The notes: a model not told the origin generated them from the letters alone. Shown: positions 34,822-43,236, counted from the stretch's first letter. The stretch: DNA of 64,000 bases from Pseudorhodobacter sp. MZDSW-24AT (GCF_002794355.1 NZ_PGOI01000008.1:124001-188000), one strand, 5' to 3'. Program-made: numbers and translations.

Positions 34822-35787
34822 GTGACAAAAAGCGACCCTCATCCGACCAGATCTTCAAGGCCACATCAGGCGTATCCGCTTGAGGCGGCCTACAACCCGT
34901 GGCGGGGCCTCTCAGACGCGCATCCGTTTTTCGAAAATGCAGAGATCTCCGCCATCATTACGCGCGCCGCCTTCTATGCGATCGGTGGAATCCCCGTGCA
35001 CTTCCAAGGAAGTGCGGGCCTCGGAAAGACGTCGCTTGCCTTGGCCATCGCACAAAGACTGGGACGTCCTGTCTCCTTTATGGCGGGCAATGATTGGCTT
35101 GGCGCGGAAGACATGATTGGAAAGGAAGTCGGCGTTACGACAAGCGCCGTCGTCGACAGATACATTCAGCGTGTGCGTCGCAGCGAGTCCCATACGCGGC
35201 AAGATTGGGCACCTTCAATTCTTGCCGAAGCGATGGAACAGGGGCGCACACTGATTTATGACGAATTCACCCGCTCCAGTGCAAAAGCCAACGGAATCCT
35301 TTTGTCTGTGTTGGAAGAGGGCATTTTGGTTACGACCAACCAGTCAAGCGCGCGCCGCATCCTGCAAGCTCACCCCGAATTCCGCATCATTCTGACGTCC
35401 AACCCGCATGACTATGCCGGGGTGAATTCTACACCTGACGCGCTGTTGGATCGCATGGTGACATTCAGCCTCGACAGCTATTCGGTCGAGACGCGTATTG
35501 GGCTCGTGGCCGCACGCACTGGCCTGCCCCTGTCAGTGTCTGCCCGCATCGTCCGTCTGACAGATGCTTTGCAAAAGCAAACGCAAGATGCCAACCGTTC
35601 TTCTTTGCGCTTAGCGATCCTCGTCGCGCGGATCGCCGCCATGCGGTTGCACAACGGCAACTTGTCCGACGCGCTTCTCGCCCAAATCACCGCCGATGTT
35701 TTCACCGGTCGCGGCTTTGGTGTGACCGCGGCGCAGATTGCCCGCCTTCTTTCCAGTGAACCAGAGCCACAGGAGGACGCCGCGTGA
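34822..35787 (+). CDS. gvpN: Gas vesicle protein GvpN (AAA+ ATPase)
   Basis: This 321-residue MoxR-like AAA+ ATPase is required for full-size gas vesicles. Walker A is GSAGLGKTS (residues 63-71), followed by the family-specific NDWLGAEDMIG, Walker B LIYDEFTR (about 143-150) and the sensor region ILTSNPHDYAGVN. The start is a GTG at 34822. The stop overlaps the next gene (GTGA). It is intact. Confidence 0.93.
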   Translation: MTKSDPHPTRSSRPHQAYPLEAAYNPWRGLSDAHPFFENAEISAIITRAAFYAIGGIPVHFQGSAGLGKTSLALAIAQRLGRPVSFMAGNDWLGAEDMIGKEVGVTTSAVVDRYIQRVRRSESHTRQDWAPSILAEAMEQGRTLIYDEFTRSSAKANGILLSVLEEGILVTTNQSSARRILQAHPEFRIILTSNPHDYAGVNSTPDALLDRMVTFSLDSYSVETRIGLVAARTGLPLSVSARIVRLTDALQKQTQDANRSSLRLAILVARIAAMRLHNGNLSDALLAQITADVFTGRGFGVTAAQIARLLSSEPEPQEDAA

Positions 35788-36008
35788 AGCGCCCCGTTTC
35801 CCAAACGCCCCGACGCCCACGTATGGCAGCGCCACGTGTCACCAGAACACGCAAGGAGGCAGCAATAGACCTCGTGCGCCTAGAATTCGACGCTGAGCGT
35901 TTGGACTCAGGCGTTCGTCAGGCACTCGGCCGCGCCTGTGTGTTTCAGGATGAGCTTGCCCGGAATCGTGCCCAGCGCGCGCGCTTGCTCGACCTGATTT
36001 CGCGATGA
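35784..36008 (+). CDS. Small basic protein between gvpN and gvpO
   Basis: This 74-residue protein is very rich in arginine at the N-terminus, with a helical second half (LVRLEFDAERLDSGVRQALG). Its GTG start overlaps the gvpN stop, which supports coupled translation. A shorter form could begin at the ATG at 35823. No Gvp family is matched. It may be an accessory factor unique to this lineage. Confidence 0.5.
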   Translation: MKRPVSQTPRRPRMAAPRVTRTRKEAAIDLVRLEFDAERLDSGVRQALGRACVFQDELARNRAQRARLLDLISR

Positions 36009-36027
36009 CGAACAAAAGAGTACTGAG

Positions 36028-36339
36028 ATGATGCATGAAGAAAGCGCCATCCCAGGGCAAAGCAAAGAATCACCCTCTCATCTGACGATGCGGGCTGCAA
36101 TCGGCATCGCCCGCGACACAGTGGCGAGCTTGACGGTCTTGTCCTTCGATTCCGTCGGGCAGTGCGAGCGTTGCGCTGATGGACGCTGGATGGTGCAGAT
36201 TGACGTCATCGAAAGCCCGGCCCGGATGGGGGATAACGATCTTCTCGCCACTTATGAGGTTGAAATTGGCGATGAAGGAGAACCGCTGAAGGTCAGTCGC
36301 CTGCGGCGGTATCATCGCGAGGATGAGGAGCAAGCATGA
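36028..36339 (+). CDS. gvpO: Gas vesicle protein GvpO
   Basis: This 103-residue protein has the GvpO pattern: an N-terminal helix (AAIGIARDTVASLTV), then GRWMVQIDVIESPARMGDNDLLATYEVEI and the C-terminal VSRLRRYHRED. GvpO is essential for vesicle formation in halophiles and is found in bacterial clusters. Its stop overlaps the gvpJ start (ATGA). Confidence 0.9.
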   Translation: MMHEESAIPGQSKESPSHLTMRAAIGIARDTVASLTVLSFDSVGQCERCADGRWMVQIDVIESPARMGDNDLLATYEVEIGDEGEPLKVSRLRRYHREDEEQA

Positions 36340-36701
36340 CCCACGATGTTCGAAGTGCAGCCCGCAGCGATGGTTTGGCCGATGTGCTCGAACGTATCCT
36401 CGACAAGGGCATCGTCATCGCGGGGGATGTCAGTGTGTCCCTTGTGGGGATCGAGCTTCTGACCATTCGCCTGCGCCTTCTGATCGCCACCGTGGGCCGC
36501 GCTAAAGAAATGGGGATCGATTGGTGGGAGCGCGACCCACGCCTTTACGCGCGGTCAGACCGTGACTTCGGCAGCGAAACAGAGGCCGAAAGGCTTCAAC
36601 ACGAAAACACCGCCCTGCGTGAGCGCATTGAAGCTTTGGAACGTTTGCTCCCCCCGGCTGAAGGCGTCTCACTCCGGCGCAACTCTGTGGTGCCAGCATG
36701 A
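36336..36701 (+). CDS. gvpJ: GvpA-family protein, GvpJ type
   Basis: This 121-residue member of the GvpA family has a conserved core at residues 12-62 (LADVLERILDKGIVIAGDVS, then SLVGIELLTIRLRLLIATV). An extended C-terminal coiled segment follows (ERLQHENTALRERIEALERLL). The extension distinguishes it from the structural GvpA at 43024 and fits GvpJ, a minor component implicated in initiating assembly. It overlaps both neighbours by 4 bases (coupled translation). Confidence 0.88.
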   Translation: MTHDVRSAARSDGLADVLERILDKGIVIAGDVSVSLVGIELLTIRLRLLIATVGRAKEMGIDWWERDPRLYARSDRDFGSETEAERLQHENTALRERIEALERLLPPAEGVSLRRNSVVPA

Positions 36702-37189
36702 AACTCGGCACCAATAAGACATTTAACCGAAGCGAACCATGGGTGCCGTTCCGCGCTGCAGCTTTGTATGACGGTTTTGACACAAGCGCTTCGGCAAACG
36801 CCGCGCCCTCCTCGCGAGCATTGGACCGAACAAGATCTTGGCTTGATCGGGCCCTTCGCTCCCTCTTCAGCGTTGTGCTTTTTCCGATTGCGTGGCCTGA
36901 GCGCCGTCTCTTTGTTGTTCAAAACACCGAAATGCCTCTGCCTGGCGGCGCACTCAGCGACGTGACAGGAGAAAAAAGTTTATATGTGGCATATGCCTTC
37001 GGCCTTTTGCCGACTGACTGTCCCTCATTCCATGCCGCTGACAAAAAGTCCGCCACGGCTTCGGGCCACAATCTGCCCAAACTGGGGTCGGACGCCGAAG
37101 GCCTCGTCAGGGTTCGTCTTCGTAACCCGCTCCATTCCTGCCCGACTACCACGCTACCGCGCGGCACTGCAGCGAAAGAGGTAAGATGA
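36698..37189 (+). CDS. Hypothetical protein coupled between gvpJ and gvpF
   Basis: This 163-residue frame overlaps the gvpJ stop and the gvpF start by ATGA junctions at both ends. That is strong evidence of a translated gene. The sequence is unusual, with an arginine-rich middle and a hydrophobic stretch (LRSLFSVVLFPIAW). I see no resemblance to any Gvp family. Composition is less GC-biased than its neighbours. It could be a fast-evolving accessory protein or a decayed gene kept for coupling. Confidence 0.5.
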   Translation: MKLGTNKTFNRSEPWVPFRAAALYDGFDTSASANAAPSSRALDRTRSWLDRALRSLFSVVLFPIAWPERRLFVVQNTEMPLPGGALSDVTGEKSLYVAYAFGLLPTDCPSFHAADKKSATASGHNLPKLGSDAEGLVRVRLRNPLHSCPTTTLPRGTAAKEVR

Positions 37190-37956
37190 TTTACCTTTAC
37201 GCCCTTATCGAAGATCCCTTGCCTGGCTTTAAGGCGACCCTTCAATCTCTTACGGGGTTGCAAGGCCGCGTGCAGCTGCATCCCATCGGGCCGTGGCAAC
37301 TGGTCTTTTCCGAACATGGTAAGGATGCAATCTTGCCCAAGCGCCCAGATCTGCTTACCCACACCCGCGTTCTTGAACAGTTAATGCCTTTCGGCACGCA
37401 GTTGCCCGCCCGTTTCGGTATGGCAGTCGAAGACATCGGTGCGGTTGAGCGGATGATCCGGGCAAAATCCGCGCTGCTTGCAGAGCAGTTCACGCGGGTG
37501 CGCGGCTGTATCGAACTTGGCATCCGCATCCGATTTGCGCGGCCTCTGGCTCTCGGCGCAACACTTGCCGACGATGCGCGGCTCATCCGTGAGCGCGATC
37601 GGTTGGCCCGCCTCGGACCGGACGCACAACTGGCATGGGCCGAGTTCGGCGGAAAGCTCGCTGACCGTCTTGATCGGCGCCGCGGCGCCGCGCAACAGGC
37701 GCTGTGCCGCAAGTTGTTACCCTTGTGCCGGGCGCATGTGCTTCGGGTACCGGAAGAAGATGTTGAGGTGCTGCGTGCCGAATTCCTGCTACCCGCCGAG
37801 GGTCAGTCAGCCTTTCTTACGGCGGTAGAGGAAGCCGCGGCCCAGCTAGACTTCGCTCCAGGCGCTGCGCCAGAAATCAAGGCCGTGGGACCCGTGCCAG
37901 TCTACAACTTTGTGCGGCTCAATCTGATGCAAGACGACAGTGAGGAGGTCACATAA
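37186..37956 (+). CDS. gvpF: Gas vesicle protein GvpF/GvpL family (1)
   Basis: This 256-residue GvpL/GvpF-family protein has the diagnostic start MIYLYALIEDPLPGF. The middle is LPARFGMAVEDIGAVERMI with an ELGIRIRF strand, and the C-terminus is VGPVPVYNFVRLNL. GvpF and GvpL bind GvpA and form part of the assembly machinery. The stop overlaps the gvpG ATG by one base. This is one of four family members in the locus. Confidence 0.9.
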   Translation: MIYLYALIEDPLPGFKATLQSLTGLQGRVQLHPIGPWQLVFSEHGKDAILPKRPDLLTHTRVLEQLMPFGTQLPARFGMAVEDIGAVERMIRAKSALLAEQFTRVRGCIELGIRIRFARPLALGATLADDARLIRERDRLARLGPDAQLAWAEFGGKLADRLDRRRGAAQQALCRKLLPLCRAHVLRVPEEDVEVLRAEFLLPAEGQSAFLTAVEEAAAQLDFAPGAAPEIKAVGPVPVYNFVRLNLMQDDSEEVT

Positions 37957-38186
37957 TGGGCTTGTTGCGCAGATTGCTCACATTTCCGATAAGTGCTCCC
38001 GTCAACAGTGTTTTTTGGATCGCAGGTCAGCTCCACAACGCTGCCTTGGCTGAAGTCAATGATCCTGCCACGTTGCGCCGCGCCTTGGTCGATCTCGAAC
38101 AGGACCTTTTGGAAGGTCGGATCGACGAAGAGACCTATGATGCGGCCGAAACCCGCATCCTCTCCCGCTTGCAGGGGATGACATGA
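37956..38186 (+). CDS. gvpG: Gas vesicle protein GvpG
   Basis: This 76-residue protein is typical of GvpG: MGLLRRLLTFPISAPVNSVF, then ALVDLEQDLLEGRIDEETYDAAETRILSRL. GvpG is a small helical chaperone-like component of the cluster. The start overlaps the gvpF stop, and its own stop overlaps the next ATG (ATGATG). Confidence 0.93.
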   Translation: MGLLRRLLTFPISAPVNSVFWIAGQLHNAALAEVNDPATLRRALVDLEQDLLEGRIDEETYDAAETRILSRLQGMT

Positions 38187-38533
38187 TGCGCATTTCTTTG
38201 ACGACTGAAACCCTTGCAAACAATAGCCCGATCGTCAGCTTTGCGCACTTGTCGCGTGCTGCGATCGTTTGGTCTGGTTCAGATCAAAAGGGCGCGACAT
38301 TGGCCCCACTGCCCTCGCGGGCTGATGCACAATCAATGCCTTTTCCCCCTGCGGCGCTCAATCATTGCAAGCGAGATGCACCTTTGCAGCTTTCTTCGCG
38401 CGCGCAGAGCAAGCGTTGGCATCAACCGTCGCCAGCAACGATGTTACCACAGTTGCTTCACGGCCTCGCCGCACTGTGTACGCAAGACTTCGAATTTATC
38501 TCCACCGACGGAGACGCGCATGCACATCTATGA
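38183..38533 (+). CDS. Hypothetical protein coupled between gvpG and gvpL
   Basis: This 116-residue frame overlaps gvpG by 4 bases and the following GvpL-family gene by 14. It resembles the frame at 36698 in position only. The sequence is low in family features (ALNHCKRDAPLQLSSRAQSK). It is either a lineage-specific accessory gene or spacer DNA that happens to be open. The coupled start favours a real gene; the composition does not. Confidence is limited. Confidence 0.38.
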   Translation: MMRISLTTETLANNSPIVSFAHLSRAAIVWSGSDQKGATLAPLPSRADAQSMPFPPAALNHCKRDAPLQLSSRAQSKRWHQPSPATMLPQLLHGLAALCTQDFEFISTDGDAHAHL

Positions 38534-39455
38534 TCTGATCGGCGTTCTGGACGGAACCCATACAACACCGCCCCACCCAGAAATTCGATTGCTGCCCGAG
38601 GCAGGCATGACCGCAGTACTGTCACCTCGGTCCTCGTGCGATGCTACGCTCCCAACGGACCAAACCAGCTGCTTGTCCGAGGCCGCGCGCCGCTTGGCGT
38701 TGCAAGAATCCTGCCTACCGCTTTCGACGCTTTTGCCAGTTCAGCGCACATACGGACTCACGCAGTTGCAGGCGCGACGTTTCCTTTCGGCAAATCAACC
38801 TTTTCTGGCAAACCTCCTTCGTCGTCATGCCGGTCTTGTCCAAGTTCAGGTCACGGTGCGTTGGCAAGAGGAGGTCGCGCTCGACCATTTCCGGAACCAC
38901 CCCGCCATAAGGCCGCTCTTCGCTCTTGCGCGACTCAATTCAAAAAATGTCATCGATGCGGTCACCGAGCTGTCTGCCGATCTTTGCCGGCAGATCGAAG
39001 GTTATCTTCTGCCAGAAGCAACGGAGCGGATCGCACTGCCCGTGACCAGGTCGATCCTTTGGAATGGGGTACTGCTGTTGCCCTTGGGCAGGCTTTCCGA
39101 CCTCGACGACGCCATTGAGCAGATCGACGCCATCTGGAGCGACGGGTTTGCGATCAGCCAAATCGGCCCCGCACCGATCGCCTCCTTTGCCCTTGTCACT
39201 CTCGAAACAGTGACGCCGGCGCAAGTGGCACAGGCGAATGCGACCTTTCGCACAGCGCCGTCAATTCAGTGGGGCCTGCGTGCTGGCCTAAAGGCGGCAG
39301 GCCAAAACGCAGAAAAGCGAGACTCTATACGTCTGCTCGCCCGCATTGCCGAAGCGGCAGCACGCTTGCCGACTCCGGAAGAAGGGCTTTCATTGGCTGG
39401 CCTGCGCACTGAAGGTCACTCCATCGCCAACAATGCGCAGCAAGCGGTGGCCTAG
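38520..39455 (+). CDS. gvpL: Gas vesicle protein GvpF/GvpL family (2)
   Basis: This 311-residue member begins MHIYDLIGVLDGTHT, with GGAG 6 bases ahead of the ATG at 38520. It has a typical central ARLNSKNVIDAVTEL and a C-terminal WNGVLLLPLGRLSDLDDAIEQI with a second beta-sheet region. It is longer than the other paralogues. The long open frame upstream of 38520 overlaps gvpG and is not used. It is followed by another GvpF/L gene 2 bases later. Confidence 0.8.
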   Translation: MHIYDLIGVLDGTHTTPPHPEIRLLPEAGMTAVLSPRSSCDATLPTDQTSCLSEAARRLALQESCLPLSTLLPVQRTYGLTQLQARRFLSANQPFLANLLRRHAGLVQVQVTVRWQEEVALDHFRNHPAIRPLFALARLNSKNVIDAVTELSADLCRQIEGYLLPEATERIALPVTRSILWNGVLLLPLGRLSDLDDAIEQIDAIWSDGFAISQIGPAPIASFALVTLETVTPAQVAQANATFRTAPSIQWGLRAGLKAAGQNAEKRDSIRLLARIAEAAARLPTPEEGLSLAGLRTEGHSIANNAQQAVA

Positions 39456-39457
39456 GA

Positions 39458-40162
39458 ATGCCTGAAATCCTCCTGCATGGGTTCGTGCTGCCCGAATGCC
39501 CCTGCCCAACGGACGCCCCCCCACACGAGCGCGTGAGCAGTCGCGCGATCACCGCGCTAAGCACCGTCGCGCCTGCGGACTTTGCCACATATGGCGCGGA
39601 TGACATGGCAGTGGCGGTTCTCGCGCATCACGCACTGCTTCAAGCCTATTGTCTGAAAGGGCCAGTCTTGCCTGCGCGCTTTGGCAGCTTGTTTTCCTCT
39701 CGCACCGCCTTGGCCACCCATTTGGAAGACCTTGCGACCGGCATCACCCAAGCACTGCACGCGTTAAGCTGTGTTGAAGAGTTTACCCTTAGATTGAGCG
39801 TCGCTGCAGAGGTGGATCAGCCTCGCCCTCAGATCGAGTCGGGCCGGGAATATCTGGCACGTGGTCGAGAGCACCGTGCTGGGCGCGCAGCGCTGACGGT
39901 TCGGCGTGCAGCCTTACAGCGCGAGATCTCTGCAGCCTTGCTGCCGCGCGCCCTACAGGTCGAAACCAGCCCCACATCTCGGCCAGACCGACTGCTTGAT
40001 GTGGCTATTCTGCTTCGAAAGGCCGATGTGCCAGACCTTCACTCCATGGTCCAGCGCTTTGGACCCGCTGCTGAGGAGCTTCATCTAGAGCTTTCCTTCA
40101 GCGGACCATGGCCCGCCTACAGCTACCGCCCATCGATTGCAGAGCTGTGCGATGGCCCTTGA
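39458..40162 (+). CDS. Gas vesicle protein GvpF/GvpL family (3)
   Basis: This 234-residue member shows MPEILLHGFVLPECPC at the start, VLPARFGSLFSSRTALATHL in the middle and LELSFSGPWPAYSYRPS at the end, all family motifs. It lies 2 bases after the previous gene and overlaps the next (GvpS/M-like) start by 11 bases. It is part of the assembly machinery by family assignment. Confidence 0.88.
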   Translation: MPEILLHGFVLPECPCPTDAPPHERVSSRAITALSTVAPADFATYGADDMAVAVLAHHALLQAYCLKGPVLPARFGSLFSSRTALATHLEDLATGITQALHALSCVEEFTLRLSVAAEVDQPRPQIESGREYLARGREHRAGRAALTVRRAALQREISAALLPRALQVETSPTSRPDRLLDVAILLRKADVPDLHSMVQRFGPAAEELHLELSFSGPWPAYSYRPSIAELCDGP

Positions 40163-40364
40163 TCTTCAATATGCCACACCGGGCGAAGTGCTCGGGTCCA
40201 CGCAGACAACGCTTGTCGAGTTGGTTGATGGTCTGCTCACGCATGGTGTCGTCTTGCGCGCCGAACTTTGGCTCACCGTCGCAGATGTCGACCTCGTGTT
40301 TATCGGGGCCGACCTGTTGTTGACGTCTCCCCAGAAGATGCGCAAAGATCGGAGTTGCATATGA
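40152..40364 (+). CDS. gvpS: GvpA-family minor protein (GvpS/GvpM type)
   Basis: This 70-residue protein has the GvpA-family core: TLVELVDGLLTHGVVLRAEL, then WLTVADVDLVFIGADLLLTS. The ATG at 40152 gives MALDLQYATPGEV. It differs from the structural GvpA at 43024 and from GvpJ, which fits the minor GvpM/GvpS class. Its stop overlaps the next ATG (ATGA). The symbol is provisional. Confidence 0.82.
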   Translation: MALDLQYATPGEVLGSTQTTLVELVDGLLTHGVVLRAELWLTVADVDLVFIGADLLLTSPQKMRKDRSCI

Positions 40365-40990
40365 TCGCTCTTGGCTGGTGCCGCCCGACCTGTCACCCCC
40401 CGCTTCCGATGACACTACGTCCATGCGGAAAAGTGGCGGTACTTTGCACAGATTTTGTCGGCGCAGCACGAGACCGTCTGTCATGGCAGCAGCAAGCCTT
40501 TGACGACGGGATAGACCTTTTGCCTTTGGCTCCGGGCCCCATCTGGCAGGCGGAAGAAGTCTGCAAGTTCACGCAGTCAGCGGCGGATGATCTCGACACA
40601 AAGCTTGCGGATCTTGCTGGGCAGTGTCAGGCGACGCTCACTCTCCACTGGTCTGCTTCCGTCATGCTCTGTCCCCCCGATGGTTCGGGGCGCGACTGGT
40701 TGCGGAAGGTCACGCGGCAACACCGTGACACACAGATGCAAAAAGACCGCGCGGCTGAATTGTTTGCCAAGCTGATCACCTTCCAGCCCGCACAGCAAGG
40801 TAAGCTGCGCTATGGGCCGAGCAGCCTAAGCCAAAGCCTGCTTCTGGCCCGTGCCGACTTTGCGGATTTCCGGCATTACCTGCAGGAGACGGCCTCAGCG
40901 GATAGCGGCATTTCCATATGTCTGACAGGCCCTTGGCCCGCATTCGAGTTTGTTGGTGCACCGCTGTCTCACAGTGAGGTGCTGGCATGA
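40361..40990 (+). CDS. Gas vesicle protein GvpF/GvpL family (4)
   Basis: This 209-residue member is recognised from the C-terminal SICLTGPWPAFEFVG, the LTLHWSAS strand and the helical RHYLQETASADSG segment. It is the most divergent of the four family copies here. The start overlaps the upstream stop, and the stop overlaps gvpK (ATGA). Confidence 0.78.
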   Translation: MIALGWCRPTCHPPLPMTLRPCGKVAVLCTDFVGAARDRLSWQQQAFDDGIDLLPLAPGPIWQAEEVCKFTQSAADDLDTKLADLAGQCQATLTLHWSASVMLCPPDGSGRDWLRKVTRQHRDTQMQKDRAAELFAKLITFQPAQQGKLRYGPSSLSQSLLLARADFADFRHYLQETASADSGISICLTGPWPAFEFVGAPLSHSEVLA

Positions 40991-41316
40991 CCGATGCGCT
41001 TTCGCTCAACCCGGATCATGTGCGATCGCTGCTGTCAAAAGTGGTCCCGCCCGATGGACGCCTGCGGCTCAATCCCAATTCGGCAGAGCAAGACCTGGCA
41101 AAGCTGGTGCTAGGCGTTGTTGCATTTTTACGACAGCTGATGGAGTTGCAAGCGATCCGCCAGATGGAAGCTGGCCTTCTCACCCCCGAGCAAGAGGAAG
41201 CCGTTGGAACCACACTGATGCGCAGCGAAGCGGCCCTGCATCAAATCGCTGCGGCATTCGGCCTAGCCCCGGGTGATCTGGCGCTTGATCTCGGCCCTCT
41301 CGGACGCACGATTTAA
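40987..41316 (+). CDS. gvpK: Gas vesicle protein GvpK
   Basis: This 109-residue protein has the GvpK pattern: GRLRLNPNSAEQDLAKLVLG, then LRQLMELQAIRQMEAGLLTPEQEE and GLAPGDLALDLGPLGRT. It is an accessory protein needed for vesicle formation. The start overlaps the previous gene. The next gene begins 3 bases later. Confidence 0.94.
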   Translation: MTDALSLNPDHVRSLLSKVVPPDGRLRLNPNSAEQDLAKLVLGVVAFLRQLMELQAIRQMEAGLLTPEQEEAVGTTLMRSEAALHQIAAAFGLAPGDLALDLGPLGRTI

Positions 41317-41319
41317 CAC

Positions 41320-42885
41320 ATGGAGCGCCTTGATGTGCAGATCCGCTCGATGACGATTGGTGCACCTGACACGGTCCCGACGACAGAGCTCCCCGAGCAC
41401 GATGATCTGGACCTTGGCTTTGATGCCCTGATCCGCCGCTATGCCACCCACAGACTTGCTGACCCCGCAGCATTAAGTCGCCTGCGGCCAGATCTGACTC
41501 CTCTGATCGCACCGCCCGAAGTGGTTTTTGCCGCTTATCTCGCGGATGGCTCGATCGTGCTTTGCTGTCCTGAAGGTGTCCCGCTTGAACTGTCCGGCGT
41601 GGTGCATGTGCTCTCTCCACTGCGTGAGCCTCCCCTCCCTGTGCGCCAGATCGAAATTCCGCACGTTCTCACCAAGCTGGACGAGATAAGCCTGCGGCTT
41701 GACCAATTTCAACGCGCTCAGGGAGACGGTGCCGATATCGTCGCGCGGCTAGAAGACGTCAAAACTGCGCTGATCAGCGGGTTGCGCCGCGCTGAGGCCG
41801 CGGCCACGTCCGGTCCGCCGGCTTCGAGTCTTCTGGAGCAGGTGCGGCATCACTTTACAGACTTCGAAGAACGCCTGCTGGTTCATTTAAACCAGACGCA
41901 AACGGTACAGTCTCTTGGTCTGCAAATTGCGCAAATCGACCATGGCGTGCACCGTTTGCTGGCGCAGGCACCCGATCAGGCGAAAATCCTTGAAAAGATG
42001 GTGCAGCTGAACCAGGACATCGCGGACATCGGATCCGGCCGCATCAGCCAGATCGAACTTCTGCAGGCGAGGCAAGAGCTTGCGCAGTTTTTTGAAGCCC
42101 TGAACACGGGGTTGCGTCGCCTTGACAACACAGTGGACCGCTTGGAAACTCCGTCTGCGGACCCAAGACTAGACGAAATTCATGCTCAGTTGGCCACATT
42201 TGGTGCGCAGATCGATGGCTCACGCAAGGCTGCGATCGCCATCGAAGCGCTCTCACGCACAGTTGGCGCGCTGCAAAGCAGCATGGACACCGCCTGCCGA
42301 CTCATCGCGTCGACACCGGAGGCCCTGGTCAGGGTGTCAGACCAGTTGCAGGCATTGGCCCAGCGGCCCGACCCGGTTCTGGACCTCACCGCGCAACGCC
42401 AAAGTTTTGCGCAATTCGCGACTGTGCTGCACCACATCGTCGAGCGGATCGAAAGCGCCGTCCAGACTGTCGAGAACGATCAGGGCGGCGTTCAATTCCT
42501 GGAAGCACTGCATGGCTTGCGCAAAGATCTTGAGGCACCGCTTTCGCGACTCCCCGAGGCGCTTGACGCAATCTCCGATCTCAGCTGGCAGCTCAAAGAG
42601 GCCGTTGATCGTCCCCCTCCCGTGCCGGACCTGACGCTTCACCGTCAAAGTGTTGCTCAAATTGCAATCGCCCTCCGCGCGGGTCTTCAGCGCTTGGAAG
42701 ACCGGACCGAAGGCATTCACGACGCAGCCCGCAATGTGCAGGATATGACGGTGCAGGCGATCTTTGCTTTGCTCGCCAGCCAACTCAAAACGGGCGCCGC
42801 TCCGGAAACACAGCGGCTCGCGTTGGCTGAAGCGCTGGCCAGTGCCCTAGCTGGCGTTGGCTGGACACCGGCATCGGTAAAGTAG
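41320..42885 (+). CDS. Large coiled-coil protein at the end of the gvp operon
   Basis: This is a 521-residue soluble protein. Residues 1-105 may form a small domain with beta content (VVFAAYLADGSIVLCCPEGV). From about 110 to the end it is long helices with heptad-like spacing (LTKLDEISLRLDQFQRAQ, LLEKMVQLNQDIADI, FFEALNTGLRRLDNTVDRL). It has no membrane segments and no 33-residue GvpC repeats. It is 3 bases after gvpK. A stiff rod of this size could strengthen, tether or nucleate vesicles. No known family is recognised, and the structural role is a guess. Confidence 0.65.
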   Translation: MERLDVQIRSMTIGAPDTVPTTELPEHDDLDLGFDALIRRYATHRLADPAALSRLRPDLTPLIAPPEVVFAAYLADGSIVLCCPEGVPLELSGVVHVLSPLREPPLPVRQIEIPHVLTKLDEISLRLDQFQRAQGDGADIVARLEDVKTALISGLRRAEAAATSGPPASSLLEQVRHHFTDFEERLLVHLNQTQTVQSLGLQIAQIDHGVHRLLAQAPDQAKILEKMVQLNQDIADIGSGRISQIELLQARQELAQFFEALNTGLRRLDNTVDRLETPSADPRLDEIHAQLATFGAQIDGSRKAAIAIEALSRTVGALQSSMDTACRLIASTPEALVRVSDQLQALAQRPDPVLDLTAQRQSFAQFATVLHHIVERIESAVQTVENDQGGVQFLEALHGLRKDLEAPLSRLPEALDAISDLSWQLKEAVDRPPPVPDLTLHRQSVAQIAIALRAGLQRLEDRTEGIHDAARNVQDMTVQAIFALLASQLKTGAAPETQRLALAEALASALAGVGWTPASVK

Positions 42886-42916
42886 GCCAGATGCTTCACA
42901 TTTTTTGTATTCTGCT

Positions 42917-42980
42917 GGGCTCGGCCAGAAGTCTGATAAGAGTCTTTTAGAGGTGCAGAAGTAGCCTGTTGACCGAGCCC
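42917..42980 (+). promoter_or_regulatory. Possible long-range stem in the gvpA leader
   Basis: GGGCTCGGCC at 42917 can pair with GACCGAGCCC at 42971, 9 of 10 positions, with about 44 bases between. It lies 44-107 bases upstream of gvpA. It may be a transcript-end or leader structure protecting the abundant gvpA mRNA. It is weak evidence by itself. Confidence 0.35.
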
Positions 42981-43023
42981 ATCCGAGGGGGCTTGAACTT
43001 CAACCGTGCACGGAGAGTACATC

Positions 43024-43236
43024 ATGGCCATCGAAAAAAACATTGCATCTGCCTCCATCGCCGAAGTCGTGGACCGCATTCTGGACAAGGGTGTCGTGAT
43101 TGATGCCTTTGTCCGCATCTCGCTGGTGGGGATCGAATTGGTCGCAATTGAAATCCGGGCGGTTGTCGCCTCGGTTGAGACCTGGCTGAAATATGCTGAA
43201 GCGGTCGGCCTCACCTTGGACCCGACAACGGCCTGA
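43024..43236 (+). CDS. gvpA: Major gas vesicle structural protein GvpA
   Basis: This 70-residue protein forms the ribbed vesicle wall. It shows [20 protein letters not shown], then [20 protein letters not shown] and [13 protein letters not shown], nearly canonical for GvpA. The ATG at 43024 has GGAG 8 bases upstream. It is set apart from the rest of the cluster by 138 bases with a possible leader structure. That fits a separate strong promoter. It is convergent with the ammonia-lyase gene. Confidence 0.96.
   Translation: MAIEKNIASASIAEVVDRILDKGVVIDAFVRISLVGIELVAIEIRAVVASVETWLKYAEAVGLTLDPTTA

Noticed and set aside
41320-42885. GvpC-type outer-surface protein
   Set aside because: There are no 33-residue GvpC repeats. 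The sequence is a general coiled coil, so only an analogous role can be suggested.
29743-43236. Gas-vesicle locus as part of the tRNA-Glu island
   Set aside because: The right att repeat (28753-28774) lies left of it, and I found no further copy of the repeat to its right. It may have been acquired separately, but that is not shown here.
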